A stretch of DNA of 64,000 bases from Candidatus Kuenenia stuttgartensis (GCA_945875585.1 CAMCLK010000006.1:49096-113095); one strand, 5' to 3'. Numbered from the stretch's first letter, positions 45,101 through 54,173 are shown. The notes: generated by a model not told the origin, from the letters alone. Numbers and translations are program-made.

Positions 45101-48100
45101 CGTGGCGAACCGCTCATCGTTACGAACGGTTGCCATCAGGCCGTATACTTTGTCGAGGGAATCGTAAACTTCAAAACGCGAAGCGCCAATATCCGCAATA
45201 ATTAATGGCGTATTGGCTGGAACCACAGTCACCTGCTTCAGCTGGGTGAAGTGTCCCGTAGGTGCAAGTGCCTCAATAAGCCTAAGATCCACGGCATGCA
45301 ATGGCGCGCCTGGCGCAGTTATGGTCCGTGCGATAACAGACTGCGGATCTGTGGCGACCACACGAATGATACCCCGTCCAGCTAGCCTTGCTGCCGGCAC
45401 TTTGACAATGCCATCCTTGTCCGGTACAAGATTAACCAAAAGTGCCGAGGCATCTTCAAGGAAGTCGATATCCGCACTATCAGACGTTGCTGATGTTTCG
45501 CGGGCTCGTTTGGATTGAGGATCGGCTGCCATACGTGAAGCTGCAGCAGTCCCCTTGCTATCGAAAACCCCACCTTCCATGGCATTCTGTTCACCCGTGA
45601 TTGTATCGCGCACGGCCCATGGATTTAGCAACAAGCCAGGGCGATCGACCATGGCAGTCGGATATTTTTTCTGGGTACGCCGATCGAGCACATAACGGTA
45701 TTCATCACCGATGTCGCGGCCGGTGATATAGCTCGATCGCTGCTTTGATGGATATATGCCGGACAATTCGGCATTTTGTACTTTGGCCAGTTGGCCAAAC
45801 ATGTCGAATGCTGGTTGATATCGCGTGGCCAGAACGTGTACACGCGTCATGGGCGTGGTTCCTGCAAGGGATACCGTCAGGCCGACATCGTTGCGAGTGA
45901 TTCCCGCCACCTGTAGAGGCGCCACCGGGGCTAGTGACATGTCGCGCAATGAGCCAAGTACCATTCCCTCCAGAACAGGCCCTGCAACGACCCGGATGCG
46001 GATGACTTCGTTTTGGGCCTTCAGAACCAAGTCGTAATCCCCGGCCATCAGTTTTCTGGCAACAAGCATCCCATTGCTTGTTGAAAGGCGGTCGAAACGA
46101 TCGGCTACAATCACATTTTCGCGGACTTCAAATAAGGCGGCTTCGGATCGCTGAGGCGCAATGGCACCTGTCATGAGAGGGACAGATACATCCTGACCGG
46201 CCACCACATGCAAAACCTTGCGCTGGGTGGCACGATCGGCCATAAGCGGCCAAGCACGGGTTGCGCCATTCGACAGGGTTGCTTCAATTCGGTCGATCCC
46301 GGGCAATAGGCCAAGCTTGATGATTCCACGCCCGTCTGACTTGAGCGATGCCCGCACAGGTTCACGGAAGTCATGGTGCTTGAGGACAATTTCTGCAGCG
46401 CGGTCGGCGCGGGTCTCACCCGTTCGCCCTGCTACCTCGAGCCAATAACCGGTCGCATCTCTTCCCAAATGAATGTCATCCACCTTGTCCGTCTTTTGAG
46501 ACGCATTGATCTGGAAGGTTTCGCTGGTGGTGAATTCCTCATCCATACCCTTGCTGGCGACCTTTATTTTGCCACTCAACGTCACAGTCACAGTCGCCAT
46601 GCGGCGCGGTACTCGAATCACATGGTACGATTCACGGTCATCAAACACCTTGAAATCGTTCGCTTCCTGACGGGTCGCAATCCCATCCAGATCTGTAGCC
46701 TGAATTAAAAGCCTTGGTTCCAATAATTTTGATGTGGAAATCAGCACGCCGTTGAGCGCTAGTCCGGGGCGCACAACCACGGTGGCTTCCCGCCCTGCTA
46801 ACAATGCTTCTCGATCGATATGAATACCTGCGGATAACTGATAGAGCTCGCTCTTTTGGTCCAAATAATCCAAGCATGTGAAGCTGCCTTGCGACAGGAA
46901 AATAGGCCTTCTACCTGCTGAGTCGGCAAAAGGCAAAAGTGCCTGGCCATTCTTATCAGATGGGAATTCCTGTGCTCCCAAGTGAATTATGGCACCGGAA
47001 ACAGGGCGATTTTGTTCGTCCACCACGGTCACCAGATGGCCGGAGGGAACCTGCCTTGCCAGTGGACGCAATGCTCCCTTGCGGATCAATGCTCTGCTGC
47101 TTTTTCCATTACCAATAAAGTCCACCACGTACACGCCGGGCTTGGTCAAACCGGGCAATGGCAGAGTGCGTGCTTCTCGTCGCAAGGGTGACTGGTTCGA
47201 CACGAGCGTTTGCTCACTGTTGGCTACCAGTCCATCCAGATTGACATCGGTATCGATTTCCCGTTTGAATTCCCGGTAATAGTTGCCTGTGTTGATTTCA
47301 AACACCTTCACGATCATGGAAGGAACATTTTTAACCATCAATTCTAGTTGAACTGGTTCGTCAACCCGGAAAAACGTTTTGCTGGTAGCTGAAAAATCGA
47401 TATCCACACGCTCCCGTAACTGGCGGAACAGTTCCGGTGGCATTTTTGAAGCCCAATTTTCTGGATCACCCAGTCCGGAGGTTACTTTGGCCTCCACAAG
47501 CAAGTGGTTCAGATAGACATCATTGACGAAAGGCAGGTATTCGCGGGTGGAATCCTCGGTTCGCAGCAATTCAAGCAGAAGATCTCGCACCAAGGGTTCG
47601 TCGTCGCGAATCGGTGGTAGCAAGGTTGATCCAGAGTATGAAGCATTGAGATCGACCGGGAAGCGCCTGGATTCGTCGCTTTCAAGCAGGGCCTTAGATT
47701 GGTAATGGCGTTGGCGGGGCAAGGCAAGGTATTCAAGAACCAACGCCTTGTTGATCCGCCCCTGACTCCGTTCGAGGGCCAGTTTCTGATTCAATACATG
47801 TGCTTTCAGGCTGTTGTGTACTGGGCCTAGACGCCGAACAAACGCCAGCATGCGGTCGATGTAAGCGCCCGCCAGGGCTTTGTCCCCGCGCCAATCGTCG
47901 TCGGCACCCGGCCGCAATCGTGCTAAAATCGCCAAAACGAAATTTTGTTGATTCAGCAGTCCTGGTTGTGCTTTTTCTAGCTCTTCTAACTGGGATAATG
48001 TCAGTCGATTGTGGATGGGCATCGAACCAAAAGGCCCTGCTCCATTCGTGGAAAGGTCATCGAGGATCAGCTTCACCAATCCGGACAGGTCCGGCCGTGA

Positions 48101-48640
48101 CAGGCGTCGCAACAGACTTCGTCGCTGATCGGGTGTTAATGTGTTTGCAGCCAAACGCTCGAGAGCTTTGTCTTCAAACAGATCGAGGTGGTTGTTGGCC
48201 CGGGCCAGTACCGATTCGGTGAGCAAGGCTTGGTCGATTGCCTTAGGGTCCAAAGCCGTGGGAAGGTTGGGAACACTGCCTGGAATGATCCGTTGGTGTT
48301 CGTGCCTTACACCCAAATGCCGACTGAGGTAGTCGATTGTCTTGCGTGGGTCCTTGCCATGTCCACCAAAGGCGTGGCGCAATTGGATTTCAGTTAATAA
48401 GGTTGTTTGACCATGGCGGGCATGCCACGCCTTGGTGAGTTCCATGCACTGGTCAGGTTTTTCGGTCTGGAGCAGATGCAGACAGTTGTAGAAATAGTAC
48501 GGTTCTGTTCCTGGAATGAGTGTTTTGAGGAATTCAGACCTGTCCTTGGCCAAGGCGAATGCTTCAACTTGGTCGATTTCGCCTGCGGGTAGCGCCCAAG
48601 TGAATGCCAAGACCATGAAAAAACTGGAGAAGGCACGCAT
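42146..48640 (-). CDS. Giant macroglobulin-like secreted protein (MG2-type)
   Basis: 2,164 residues from ATG 48640, which has a signal peptide (to about residue 21) and GGGAG eight bases upstream. Residues about 30-430 are helical. About 430-1250 hold strands like macroglobulin MG domains, with YVVDFIGNGKSSRALIRKG and later VTVVDEQNRPVSGA. Near 1335-1430 lies a Gly/Met-rich stretch and then a Lys/Glu/Ala-rich linker. A beta and TPR-like helical part follows, and the C-terminus has a carboxypeptidase-regulatory-like Ig fold (AAGKPLAKVYVKVYSK). No CGEQ thioester is seen, so covalent trapping of proteases is unlikely. Function is unknown; it is coupled to a DUF1080 gene. Confidence 0.75.
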   Translation of the reverse strand: MRAFSSFFMVLAFTWALPAGEIDQVEAFALAKDRSEFLKTLIPGTEPYYFYNCLHLLQTEKPDQCMELTKAWHARHGQTTLLTEIQLRHAFGGHGKDPRKTIDYLSRHLGVRHEHQRIIPGSVPNLPTALDPKAIDQALLTESVLARANNHLDLFEDKALERLAANTLTPDQRRSLLRRLSRPDLSGLVKLILDDLSTNGAGPFGSMPIHNRLTLSQLEELEKAQPGLLNQQNFVLAILARLRPGADDDWRGDKALAGAYIDRMLAFVRRLGPVHNSLKAHVLNQKLALERSQGRINKALVLEYLALPRQRHYQSKALLESDESRRFPVDLNASYSGSTLLPPIRDDEPLVRDLLLELLRTEDSTREYLPFVNDVYLNHLLVEAKVTSGLGDPENWASKMPPELFRQLRERVDIDFSATSKTFFRVDEPVQLELMVKNVPSMIVKVFEINTGNYYREFKREIDTDVNLDGLVANSEQTLVSNQSPLRREARTLPLPGLTKPGVYVVDFIGNGKSSRALIRKGALRPLARQVPSGHLVTVVDEQNRPVSGAIIHLGAQEFPSDKNGQALLPFADSAGRRPIFLSQGSFTCLDYLDQKSELYQLSAGIHIDREALLAGREATVVVRPGLALNGVLISTSKLLEPRLLIQATDLDGIATRQEANDFKVFDDRESYHVIRVPRRMATVTVTLSGKIKVASKGMDEEFTTSETFQINASQKTDKVDDIHLGRDATGYWLEVAGRTGETRADRAAEIVLKHHDFREPVRASLKSDGRGIIKLGLLPGIDRIEATLSNGATRAWPLMADRATQRKVLHVVAGQDVSVPLMTGAIAPQRSEAALFEVRENVIVADRFDRLSTSNGMLVARKLMAGDYDLVLKAQNEVIRIRVVAGPVLEGMVLGSLRDMSLAPVAPLQVAGITRNDVGLTVSLAGTTPMTRVHVLATRYQPAFDMFGQLAKVQNAELSGIYPSKQRSSYITGRDIGDEYRYVLDRRTQKKYPTAMVDRPGLLLNPWAVRDTITGEQNAMEGGVFDSKGTAAASRMAADPQSKRARETSATSDSADIDFLEDASALLVNLVPDKDGIVKVPAARLAGRGIIRVVATDPQSVIARTITAPGAPLHAVDLRLIEALAPTGHFTQLKQVTVVPANTPLIIADIGASRFEVYDSLDKVYGLMATVRNDERFATFRFVTTWLNLKADEKKTLYSKHACHELNVFIHYKDPEFFKSTVAPFLVSKKDKTFVDHWLLGDDLAGYLEPWRHARLNSAEKVLLSRRLAGESARTARWLDERLRLQPPVALQLAALFDTSIARGDLSEKEGLAREQMGLRRGLGRLNEAQADKLSIQGGMLGGMGGGMPGGMGGGMGGPAAAFGAVPAAPAPSNAAAAGKPADRFAGRDGANRESEAKKSDERRKEMGEKAAAKNEMDGLKQRKMSLSDAAPVEKDQKTQYFYRSESLESLEKANRTLYRPVAITREWAENNYHHLPIDQQIAALIPPGRFWLDFARHDGKSPFLSKDFASASGSFAEAMLAISVLDLPFTAGKANIKFEGARMTLVSPSPVIVVHEEVKSTAAPAAQAPILVSQNVFQANDRYRDDNGERMDKFVTGEFVIHTVYGSQVVVTNTSPSRQKLSILIQIPAGSIALTGGKATRSVSVDLEPYRTQTIDTFFYFPLPGKYAQFPVHVAKNEVLLAAGPQATFQVVAKPTRVDTASWDHISQNGSSDEVIAYLERENAQGLDLDKMAFRLRDRVFFVRVTDLLRARHIYHATVWSYAMMHDDVRTQGEFLRQHDALASQLHNVLKHPLLSLDAVERHAYQHLEYKPLVNARAHALGKARQIVNPILHGQYHALLNVLARAGQLNDSDWLAVTYYLLLQDRVEEALDSFTKVRADKISTHLQFDYCGAYLAMCQEDLQRARELATRHLAHPVDRWRLAFQVIVDQLDEAQGKVAKVAEAGNRDQEQGKLAAAEPSFDVRLDGAAVELTWQNLDKARIQYYVMDVELLFSRNPFLQDFGGQFALIQPNATANINLAAKQGKQLIPLPDALKGKNVLVEISAGGKSRALPYYAGSMKVLVLENYGQVAVKDAAGKPLAKVYVKVYSKLANGRVKFHKDGYTDIRGRFDYASVSTPEPVAVQRFGVLVLSETLGATIRDAAPPAGSERDDRPVPMENPAP

Positions 48641-48783
48641 GAGAAGATCTCCCAATCGGGAAGACAGGTCAAGAGGCGGTATTTGGATGGGCGCCCATCA
48701 TTCTACACCACAATAACGATGCAGAACCAAGAACCGTTGGTAGTTGTTGGTGTTTGGTACAGAACTATCTGTTAATAAACGCA

Positions 48784-48811
48784 AACCACCCGCCCAATGG
48801 GGCGGGTGGTT
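48784..48811 (-). terminator. Intrinsic terminator of the repeat-rich surface gene
   Basis: Perfect 12-bp GC-rich stem, 48784-48795 against 48800-48811, with a 4-base loop. On the minus strand it is followed by a T-rich tract, and it lies 29 bases beyond the stop of the 48840-50195 gene. Confidence 0.8.
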
Positions 48812-48839
48812 GAAATATGCTTGGCAGGTGTCTCAGGAA

Positions 48840-50195
48840 TCAACCAATGAAACCTTGAACGAAGATGTCGAAGTCGTTGCCAGAGTTGTTGATGAACACG
48901 TCTGGTCCGCTACCAACACCAAAGTTGATGTAAGCGGCGCCCATGTTGGTGGTGCCAACAGGTGTTGCTGATGATGGATCGAATTCGACCGTATCAGCGC
49001 CACCACCAGTGTTGGCGTACAGGTTGCCTGAGATCTGGGTTGATTCAAGGGTCAGCGTGTCGGCGCCCGAACCGGAATTGAAGGATACGTTGGCACCAAT
49101 GTCGGCACTAGTCAGGATAACCACATTGCCCGTTGCCGAGGAGGTGTTGCCCACAGACATGGACAGCGCGCCTTCGATGGTGAACGTGTTACCGGCTGAG
49201 CCAACATTGATGGCATCGTTGCCCGAACCTGTGGTGATGGTGACGCTTCCGCCTACGGTAGAAGTGCCATCGCCATCAAGCGTTACGGTGTTATCGCCGT
49301 TGGCGAGAAGCAGATTGAGGCTGCCATTGATGGTGCTGGAAGAGGTTGCGGCAATGGTGAACTGATCCGCAGCATTACCACCCAATACGGTGAAGGTGCC
49401 CTGAACCAAGGTATCGGTGGTGTTACCGATTGTAACATTGCTGGCGCCCTGGCCCAGATTAAGGGAGACATTACCAAGGATGGTGGAACCATCAAATCCA
49501 ATGGTTTCCGTGCGGGTATTGCTGGTGTAAACCAGATTGCCATTCAATGTTGTGGTGGCGCCCAGATTCAGCACATTGTTGTTGGTTTCCGCCATGGCAT
49601 TCTGAATGCTAACAGAAGACAAGGTGATGGCATTTCCAGTCAGTTCGACACTGTTGGCACCGCTGATGGTGCTGTAACCGTGCACTGTCAGATTACCGCC
49701 AGTGGCGTCGAAGGTGTCATTGCCCTGACCCATGATGACGGTCATGTAGTTGGCAATGGTGGTGGAATCTGCTGCGGTATCTGCGAAGATGACGGTGTCG
49801 GTACCGTTACCCATGTTGATGTTGGCCAAGCCGCCAACGTTCAGCGTTCCCGTGGTTTTGAGGGAGTCTGTACCGTTGCCCAGATTGACGGAAAATGCGC
49901 CAGGAATCCTGAAGGAAGTAGCGGCAGCTTGTTCTACAAGCAATACGGTATCGTTACCATTGCCACCGAGTACGCTGAGGGATCCACCGAGGTTGTAACC
50001 GGCCAGATTGCCAACAGCAGTCCCGTTGAACAGAACCCTGAAATTGTTGTTGTTGCCTTGAAGAGTCAAAGACCCACCTTGGCTGTCGAGACGGACCGAC
50101 AGGTTTCCGTTCATGAAGCTGATACCAGAAACAGCGGGAACAATGCGTTCTGAAAGCGATTCAAGATCCAATCGATTCTTGGAGAAAAATGCCAT
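48840..50195 (-). CDS. Repeat-rich surface protein with LESLSERIVPA start
   Basis: 451 residues. AGGAG lies nine bases before ATG 50195. The N-terminus carries LDLESLSERIVPAVSG, the motif seen at the start of many exported planctomycete proteins. The rest is a run of Gly/Asn/Asp/Thr-rich beta repeats of about 20-30 residues, with units like NLGNGTDSL, NMGNGTDTV and GSGNDAINV. They resemble calcium-binding RTX nonapeptides or a beta helix, but the strict GGxGxDxxx spacing is not kept. No enzyme domain or membrane anchor is visible. It is probably a secreted or surface-attached structural protein. Confidence 0.75.
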   Translation of the reverse strand: MAFFSKNRLDLESLSERIVPAVSGISFMNGNLSVRLDSQGGSLTLQGNNNNFRVLFNGTAVGNLAGYNLGGSLSVLGGNGNDTVLLVEQAAATSFRIPGAFSVNLGNGTDSLKTTGTLNVGGLANINMGNGTDTVIFADTAADSTTIANYMTVIMGQGNDTFDATGGNLTVHGYSTISGANSVELTGNAITLSSVSIQNAMAETNNNVLNLGATTTLNGNLVYTSNTRTETIGFDGSTILGNVSLNLGQGASNVTIGNTTDTLVQGTFTVLGGNAADQFTIAATSSSTINGSLNLLLANGDNTVTLDGDGTSTVGGSVTITTGSGNDAINVGSAGNTFTIEGALSMSVGNTSSATGNVVILTSADIGANVSFNSGSGADTLTLESTQISGNLYANTGGGADTVEFDPSSATPVGTTNMGAAYINFGVGSGPDVFINNSGNDFDIFVQGFIG

Positions 50196-50409
50196 GGTTG
50201 AGAAACTCCTGAAGATGGGCTACTGGTCGTCGTATTGGAGGCAGTTAGCCTCGCCAGACAACAGTGCCCCACTACAGAGGCATGGGCAAATCGGACTTTA
50301 ACAAAAAAAATAAGGCTGCACGATTTTGGCTCTGTAAAACGAGGTTTGTAGGGGTGGTAGCACTTGGATCGGTTCTTTTTGACAATATGGCAGCGAATCG
50401 GTCTCCTCA

Positions 50410-51975
50410 ATGAGTGGTTCAATGATGCCCAGACTTTCCTTCGGATTACTCGTCGCCATCATCTTGGCCATGGCAACAGCCTGCCTGATCAGCCGGGTTC
50501 CATTGAACCAGACCGACGTCTGGCTTCATTTGGCGTTTGGCGAGCAGTGGCTGGATGCTGGCCGATTGAACATTGTGGAAATGACTCCCATTGGAGTTCC
50601 CAACGCTCCGGGACTGAACAGTTATTGGTTGTCTCAAATTGTCATTGCCTTGGCATGGCGCATGGGTGGGGTTGCGGGCATTCAGGCATTGCACGCGGTA
50701 GTGGTACTCGTTCGCCTCATCTTGCTGGGGGTGCTGCTTCGCCTGATGGGATGCAAAGATCGGCGTCTGGTCCTGATGGTGGTAGTGACTCTAGGGTTGG
50801 CAATCGGACACCTGCCCATTTTTCGTCCACAAATCATTGCAGAATTGCTGGCGACACCCCTCCTGCTGATCGCCCTCTGGCCCGGTTCATTCTGGTGGCG
50901 GGGAATCCTTCTGGGACTTCTTTTGGGAGTTTGGTCGATATCCCATGGATCATTCCTGATCGGAATTGTCATGGTGGGCACTGTGTCGATCGGTCGTATT
51001 GTTGGAAATTCATCGTGGCGTGCCAAAACATTTATTATTGCTGAAACGGCATCTGCCATTCTCATATCGGCCATCATTATGGGATTGATCCATCCATCTG
51101 GTTTAGGTGCCGTGGCGGACATTATTGCGATGGGGGCCAATCGAGCGGTTCGCACTCAGGATGAATGGCGTCCGTTGTGGTCGAATCAAAGCCTATTTCC
51201 CATCATTCTGTGGGTTGTGTCACTTTTCTGGTGTGGATGGGGCATCCGTGTCGCGTGGATTTCTGAAAAACGCCTGCCTTGGCAATCACTGATTCCAGGA
51301 ATGGCTTTCATGTTGTTGCCGTTGTTGCATCAGCGTTTGCTGGTTTGGTGGTTCCTGATGGTTCCCATTCTTGTAGCCGCGGCTTTCAAGCCTGAAGAGG
51401 AAGTTAATCCCATGCCACGTCCCGGACGTGGCTGGATGATGGTTTTAATGGCCATGGTGGCTGCCATTTTGCTTTCCGGCCCGGCCGATTCGTGGTGCCG
51501 TGGCGGTTCAGACGGTTCACGTGTGGCTTCCGCAACTCCTTGGGAATTGGGAATGGCCTTGCGGGACCGCATGGATCCACTTGAAGCCAATCAAATGGCC
51601 AGTGGGCGTGTTTTTGTCAGCGAATCATTGGGAGATCATTTGGTTTGGCGTTGGAAACCGCGGGCACCCGTGCTGCTCCATTCGCATGTTCACCTACTCC
51701 CTCCGGAACACTATCAGGCGTGCCTTGGAATCAAGTTTGGCGTTCGGGGTTGGGATCAGCAACTATCCCAGTGGGGCGTGGATTTGGTTCTGGTTGAAGC
51801 GCTCATGCATCCTACATTGTGCGAAAAAATACGGATTTCTGAAGACTGGCGTGTCGTTGTGGATGAACACGATAACCCTGGTATCGACCGCAGATCACGA
51901 TTGTTTTTGGCAGTTCGCCCCGGGGGAAATTTTAGTGATATTGGTCCTGAAGTACTGCATCGGCCTTCATGGTGA
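50410..51975 (+). CDS. GT-C-like polytopic membrane protein
   Basis: 521 residues with about nine to ten hydrophobic helices in the first 370. The first outer loop holds TDVWLHLAFGEQWLDAG, which fits the DxxWHLxxGE pattern of GT-C-like membrane glycosyltransferases. The C-terminal 150 residues are extracytoplasmic and include VFVSESLGDHLVW. ATG 50410 or 50422 may start it. It is divergent from the repeat-rich surface protein across 214 bases where nothing else is recognised. Role inferred: transfer of a polyprenyl-linked sugar, acceptor unknown. Confidence 0.6.
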   Translation: MSGSMMPRLSFGLLVAIILAMATACLISRVPLNQTDVWLHLAFGEQWLDAGRLNIVEMTPIGVPNAPGLNSYWLSQIVIALAWRMGGVAGIQALHAVVVLVRLILLGVLLRLMGCKDRRLVLMVVVTLGLAIGHLPIFRPQIIAELLATPLLLIALWPGSFWWRGILLGLLLGVWSISHGSFLIGIVMVGTVSIGRIVGNSSWRAKTFIIAETASAILISAIIMGLIHPSGLGAVADIIAMGANRAVRTQDEWRPLWSNQSLFPIILWVVSLFWCGWGIRVAWISEKRLPWQSLIPGMAFMLLPLLHQRLLVWWFLMVPILVAAAFKPEEEVNPMPRPGRGWMMVLMAMVAAILLSGPADSWCRGGSDGSRVASATPWELGMALRDRMDPLEANQMASGRVFVSESLGDHLVWRWKPRAPVLLHSHVHLLPPEHYQACLGIKFGVRGWDQQLSQWGVDLVLVEALMHPTLCEKIRISEDWRVVVDEHDNPGIDRRSRLFLAVRPGGNFSDIGPEVLHRPSW

Positions 51976-52191
51976 TCATTAAAGCCGGATAGAAGGCAAT
52001 TTCCCTTTGAATGTACCAATCGGTTCAATCGTTACCAATTCTAATTCAGCAATCCGATTATCGAAAGAAACCGCGACAATAAATTTGCAGGGGTAAAATC
52101 CGGTGGCATGTTTGTCCGGAATGTGATGCACACAAAGTGACCGTCACATCAGACCTGCCAACACGGACCTTGCCTTGTAAGGAGTCTACTA

Positions 52192-52509
52192 GTGAAATCT
52201 ATGCTTGTGCGTCTTTGGAACGACGACTGTGGCGCTATCATCGCTAGCGAATACCTGTTTTTCTCGACCATCCTGGTCATCGGTATCATTGTTGGCCTCA
52301 CGAACGTTCGTGATGCCATCAACGCCGAACTGAGCGAACTCGCCAATGCGTTCCTTGCTTTGAGCCAAGGCTATGCATTTTCTGGTGTATCTGGTTGCTC
52401 CGCAGTGGTTGATGGTAGCCAAGCTATCGACAACCCAGGCCTGGTGATGCAGCCAATCACCATCAGCCCAGCCCAGCCTTCCGATATCAACGTTCTCCCC
52501 TGCAACTGA
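52192..52509 (+). CDS. Flp/Tad-type IVb pilin-like protein
   Basis: 105 residues from GTG 52192, seven bases after AAGGAG; ATG 52201 is in frame. A short charged start is followed by a hydrophobic helix (about 17-37) that begins ASEYLFFSTILVIG, with the conserved Glu-Tyr pair of type IVb pilins, then a helix and a polar tail with two Cys that could form a disulphide. It is larger than typical Flp pilins. The CpaC-like secretin and TadD-like lipoprotein nearby support a role as pilus subunit or pseudopilin. It is monocistronic, ended by the hairpin at 52531. Confidence 0.7.
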   Translation: MKSMLVRLWNDDCGAIIASEYLFFSTILVIGIIVGLTNVRDAINAELSELANAFLALSQGYAFSGVSGCSAVVDGSQAIDNPGLVMQPITISPAQPSDINVLPCN

Positions 52510-52530
52510 TTTTTTAGATTCTGAAATATT

Positions 52531-52576
52531 AAAAGGCCACAACGGGATGTTTCCCTTTGTGGCCTTTTTTCTTTTT
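52531..52576. terminator. Strong intrinsic terminator after the pilin gene
   Basis: A 16-bp stem with one mismatch (52531-52546 against 52553-52568), a 6-base loop and a T-rich tract to 52576. The A run on the left side lets it also terminate the convergent TPR gene that ends at 52596. Confidence 0.85.
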
Positions 52577-52595
52577 GAGTGAGATTTGAACAGAT

Positions 52596-53354
52596 TTATG
52601 AACCAGCCTGCGCGGACATTATTTCATTGCCGCGGGCGTTCTTCACTTTCTCGAGACCGGCGCGTGCCGCAGCCATGTCTGGTTCGATGATCAGAGCTTT
52701 TTGATAACTTTGCTTCGCTCCTTCAAAATCTCCCTTGGTCAGAAATACAAACGCAAGATTGCATTCTGCCTGACTTGGAGATGATCCGCGGCTGAAAGCC
52801 TCGCGTGCATCATCAACCCGTCCTTTTTGAGCCATAGCCAATCCCAAGTTGTTCCAAGCCCGAACTTTGTCGGGGTGACTAGCGGCAACCGCCTGTCCAA
52901 GGCGGATCGACTCGTCGTATTCGCCTGAAAGGTAGTAACTGAACGCGATATCGATATCGATATCCACGTTGTTGGGTTTGAGTGCCTTGGCTTTGGCATA
53001 GACCTCGCGGGCCGCATTGTATTCGCCCAGACGATCGTAAACCACGCCCAGATGGTGAACTAGCTTGGCCCTATTGGGTTCGATCGCCAAAGCCCTGTCG
53101 TATTGAACGGCAGCCTCGCGCAGGTGCCCATCATTTTCCAGGCGCTGCCCTACCTGAATGGCTAATGAAACAGTTTCGCCCGGCGGAAGAGGTTTGGGTG
53201 TGCTGTTCTTGGCAGCAGTTCCAGCCAGAACCGAGGATCCTTGCGTAATCTTCGGCTTGGCGGCGGTGTTCGTGACTTTGCCCGCGGTCTGGCACCCAGA
53301 CATCCATCCCAATGCCAGTGCTGCCAGTGAAATACGAGTGGCTTGCATTATCAT
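52596..53354 (-). CDS. TPR lipoprotein, TadD-like
   Basis: 252 residues with a lipoprotein signal ending MSGC (Cys21). Four or five tetratricopeptide units follow from about residue 75, for example HLREAAVQYDRALAIEPN, EYNAAREVYAKAKALKPN and DFEGAKQSYQKALIIEPD. TadD proteins of Tad pilus loci are TPR lipoproteins that help the secretin; the position 45 bases after the OmpA-like gene and close to the secretin fits that role. TPR lipoproteins are common, so the pilus link is inference from neighbours. Confidence 0.75.
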   Translation of the reverse strand: MIMQATRISLAALALGWMSGCQTAGKVTNTAAKPKITQGSSVLAGTAAKNSTPKPLPPGETVSLAIQVGQRLENDGHLREAAVQYDRALAIEPNRAKLVHHLGVVYDRLGEYNAAREVYAKAKALKPNNVDIDIDIAFSYYLSGEYDESIRLGQAVAASHPDKVRAWNNLGLAMAQKGRVDDAREAFSRGSSPSQAECNLAFVFLTKGDFEGAKQSYQKALIIEPDMAAARAGLEKVKNARGNEIMSAQAGS

Positions 53355-53399
53355 GTCACGTCCCTCTTCCGTTTTTGTCTTCTACGCAGTTCTTATTTC

Positions 53400-54173
53400 T
53401 CAGCGACCCGCGCCACCGGCGCTGCCGCCTCCAAAGAATCCGCTGAACATACCCAAGCGACCACCTCCGCTGCGGCCTCCCATGCCATTTTGGTTGTTGG
53501 GATTCAACCTGAGTGAATAATAAAGTCGTTCAGCATCGAGGCCTTCAAGACCTGGATCGATTGGATAACCAATTTGAACGCGCTCGGAAGCGTCGAGCAC
53601 ACCGGCAAGTACTAGATGCTCGACTAAAGCTAAGCGCCTTTTTTCATCAAGTACCGGGTCCGCGGTGCGTTCGATCATGACTGGAATGGGGCCGGTTCTC
53701 ACACGTGAAGTCAAACGTGCCAAACGCGTAATAGCCGTGCGGCCTAGCTTGTCGGTGTCGCCTTCCCATTCGCAATCGTAGAAAAACAAAAGTCCGGCAG
53801 ATCCGATCTGCGCCTGGGTATTAATCAGGTTTTTGAATTTCATTCCGGCAGGATCAGGCAAGGCCCCCTTGGGAATAATGCCACAGCGATCCTTGCGCGA
53901 GTGCTTTTCGTTACCACGCGCACCGCAGGTGGCGCAGGGGGCATCAGCTACAGCGGATTCACCCGTCAAACCCAGCTTGCTGTGGCCAGTTCCAGAGAGC
54001 ACCTGGACCGGGGTCCCGGTCTTGGGTGTCAGAGGGGGAAGAACAGATGGGTTTTCTGCGGCAGGCTGGCTGAGCGATACGCTGGGCAGAGATGTTTCAC
54101 CGGCCATGGCCGATGTCATTCCTACTTGCCCGATGCTCGCTATCAGCATCCAGAATCCTCGTTTGCGTCCCAT
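53400..54173 (-). CDS. Secreted OmpA-like protein with Gly-rich tail
   Basis: 257 residues with a signal peptide (about 1-24, ending AMA). A Pro-rich segment, a CATC motif near residue 80, and then a region (about 125-205) that fits a degenerate OmpA peptidoglycan-binding fold: PVMIERTADPVLDEKRRLALVEHLV corresponds in layout to the IeGhTD...LSxxRA core. The last 35 residues are Gly/Asn-rich. It sits between the secretin and the TPR lipoprotein on the same strand. Anchoring the pilus secretin to the wall would be a plausible role. The family call needs a profile search. Confidence 0.5.
   Translation of the reverse strand: MGRKRGFWMLIASIGQVGMTSAMAGETSLPSVSLSQPAAENPSVLPPLTPKTGTPVQVLSGTGHSKLGLTGESAVADAPCATCGARGNEKHSRKDRCGIIPKGALPDPAGMKFKNLINTQAQIGSAGLLFFYDCEWEGDTDKLGRTAITRLARLTSRVRTGPIPVMIERTADPVLDEKRRLALVEHLVLAGVLDASERVQIGYPIDPGLEGLDAERLYYSLRLNPNNQNGMGGRSGGGRLGMFSGFFGGGSAGGAGR

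Noticed and set aside
42146..48640. Classical alpha-2-macroglobulin with bait region and thioester
   Set aside because: No CGEQ motif is present and the Gly/Met stretch does not look like a bait region, so only a macroglobulin-like label is kept.
50379..50384. TTGACA before the GT-C-like gene as a -35 box
   Set aside because: Only 25 bases separate it from ATG 50410, leaving no room for a -10 box and a leader.
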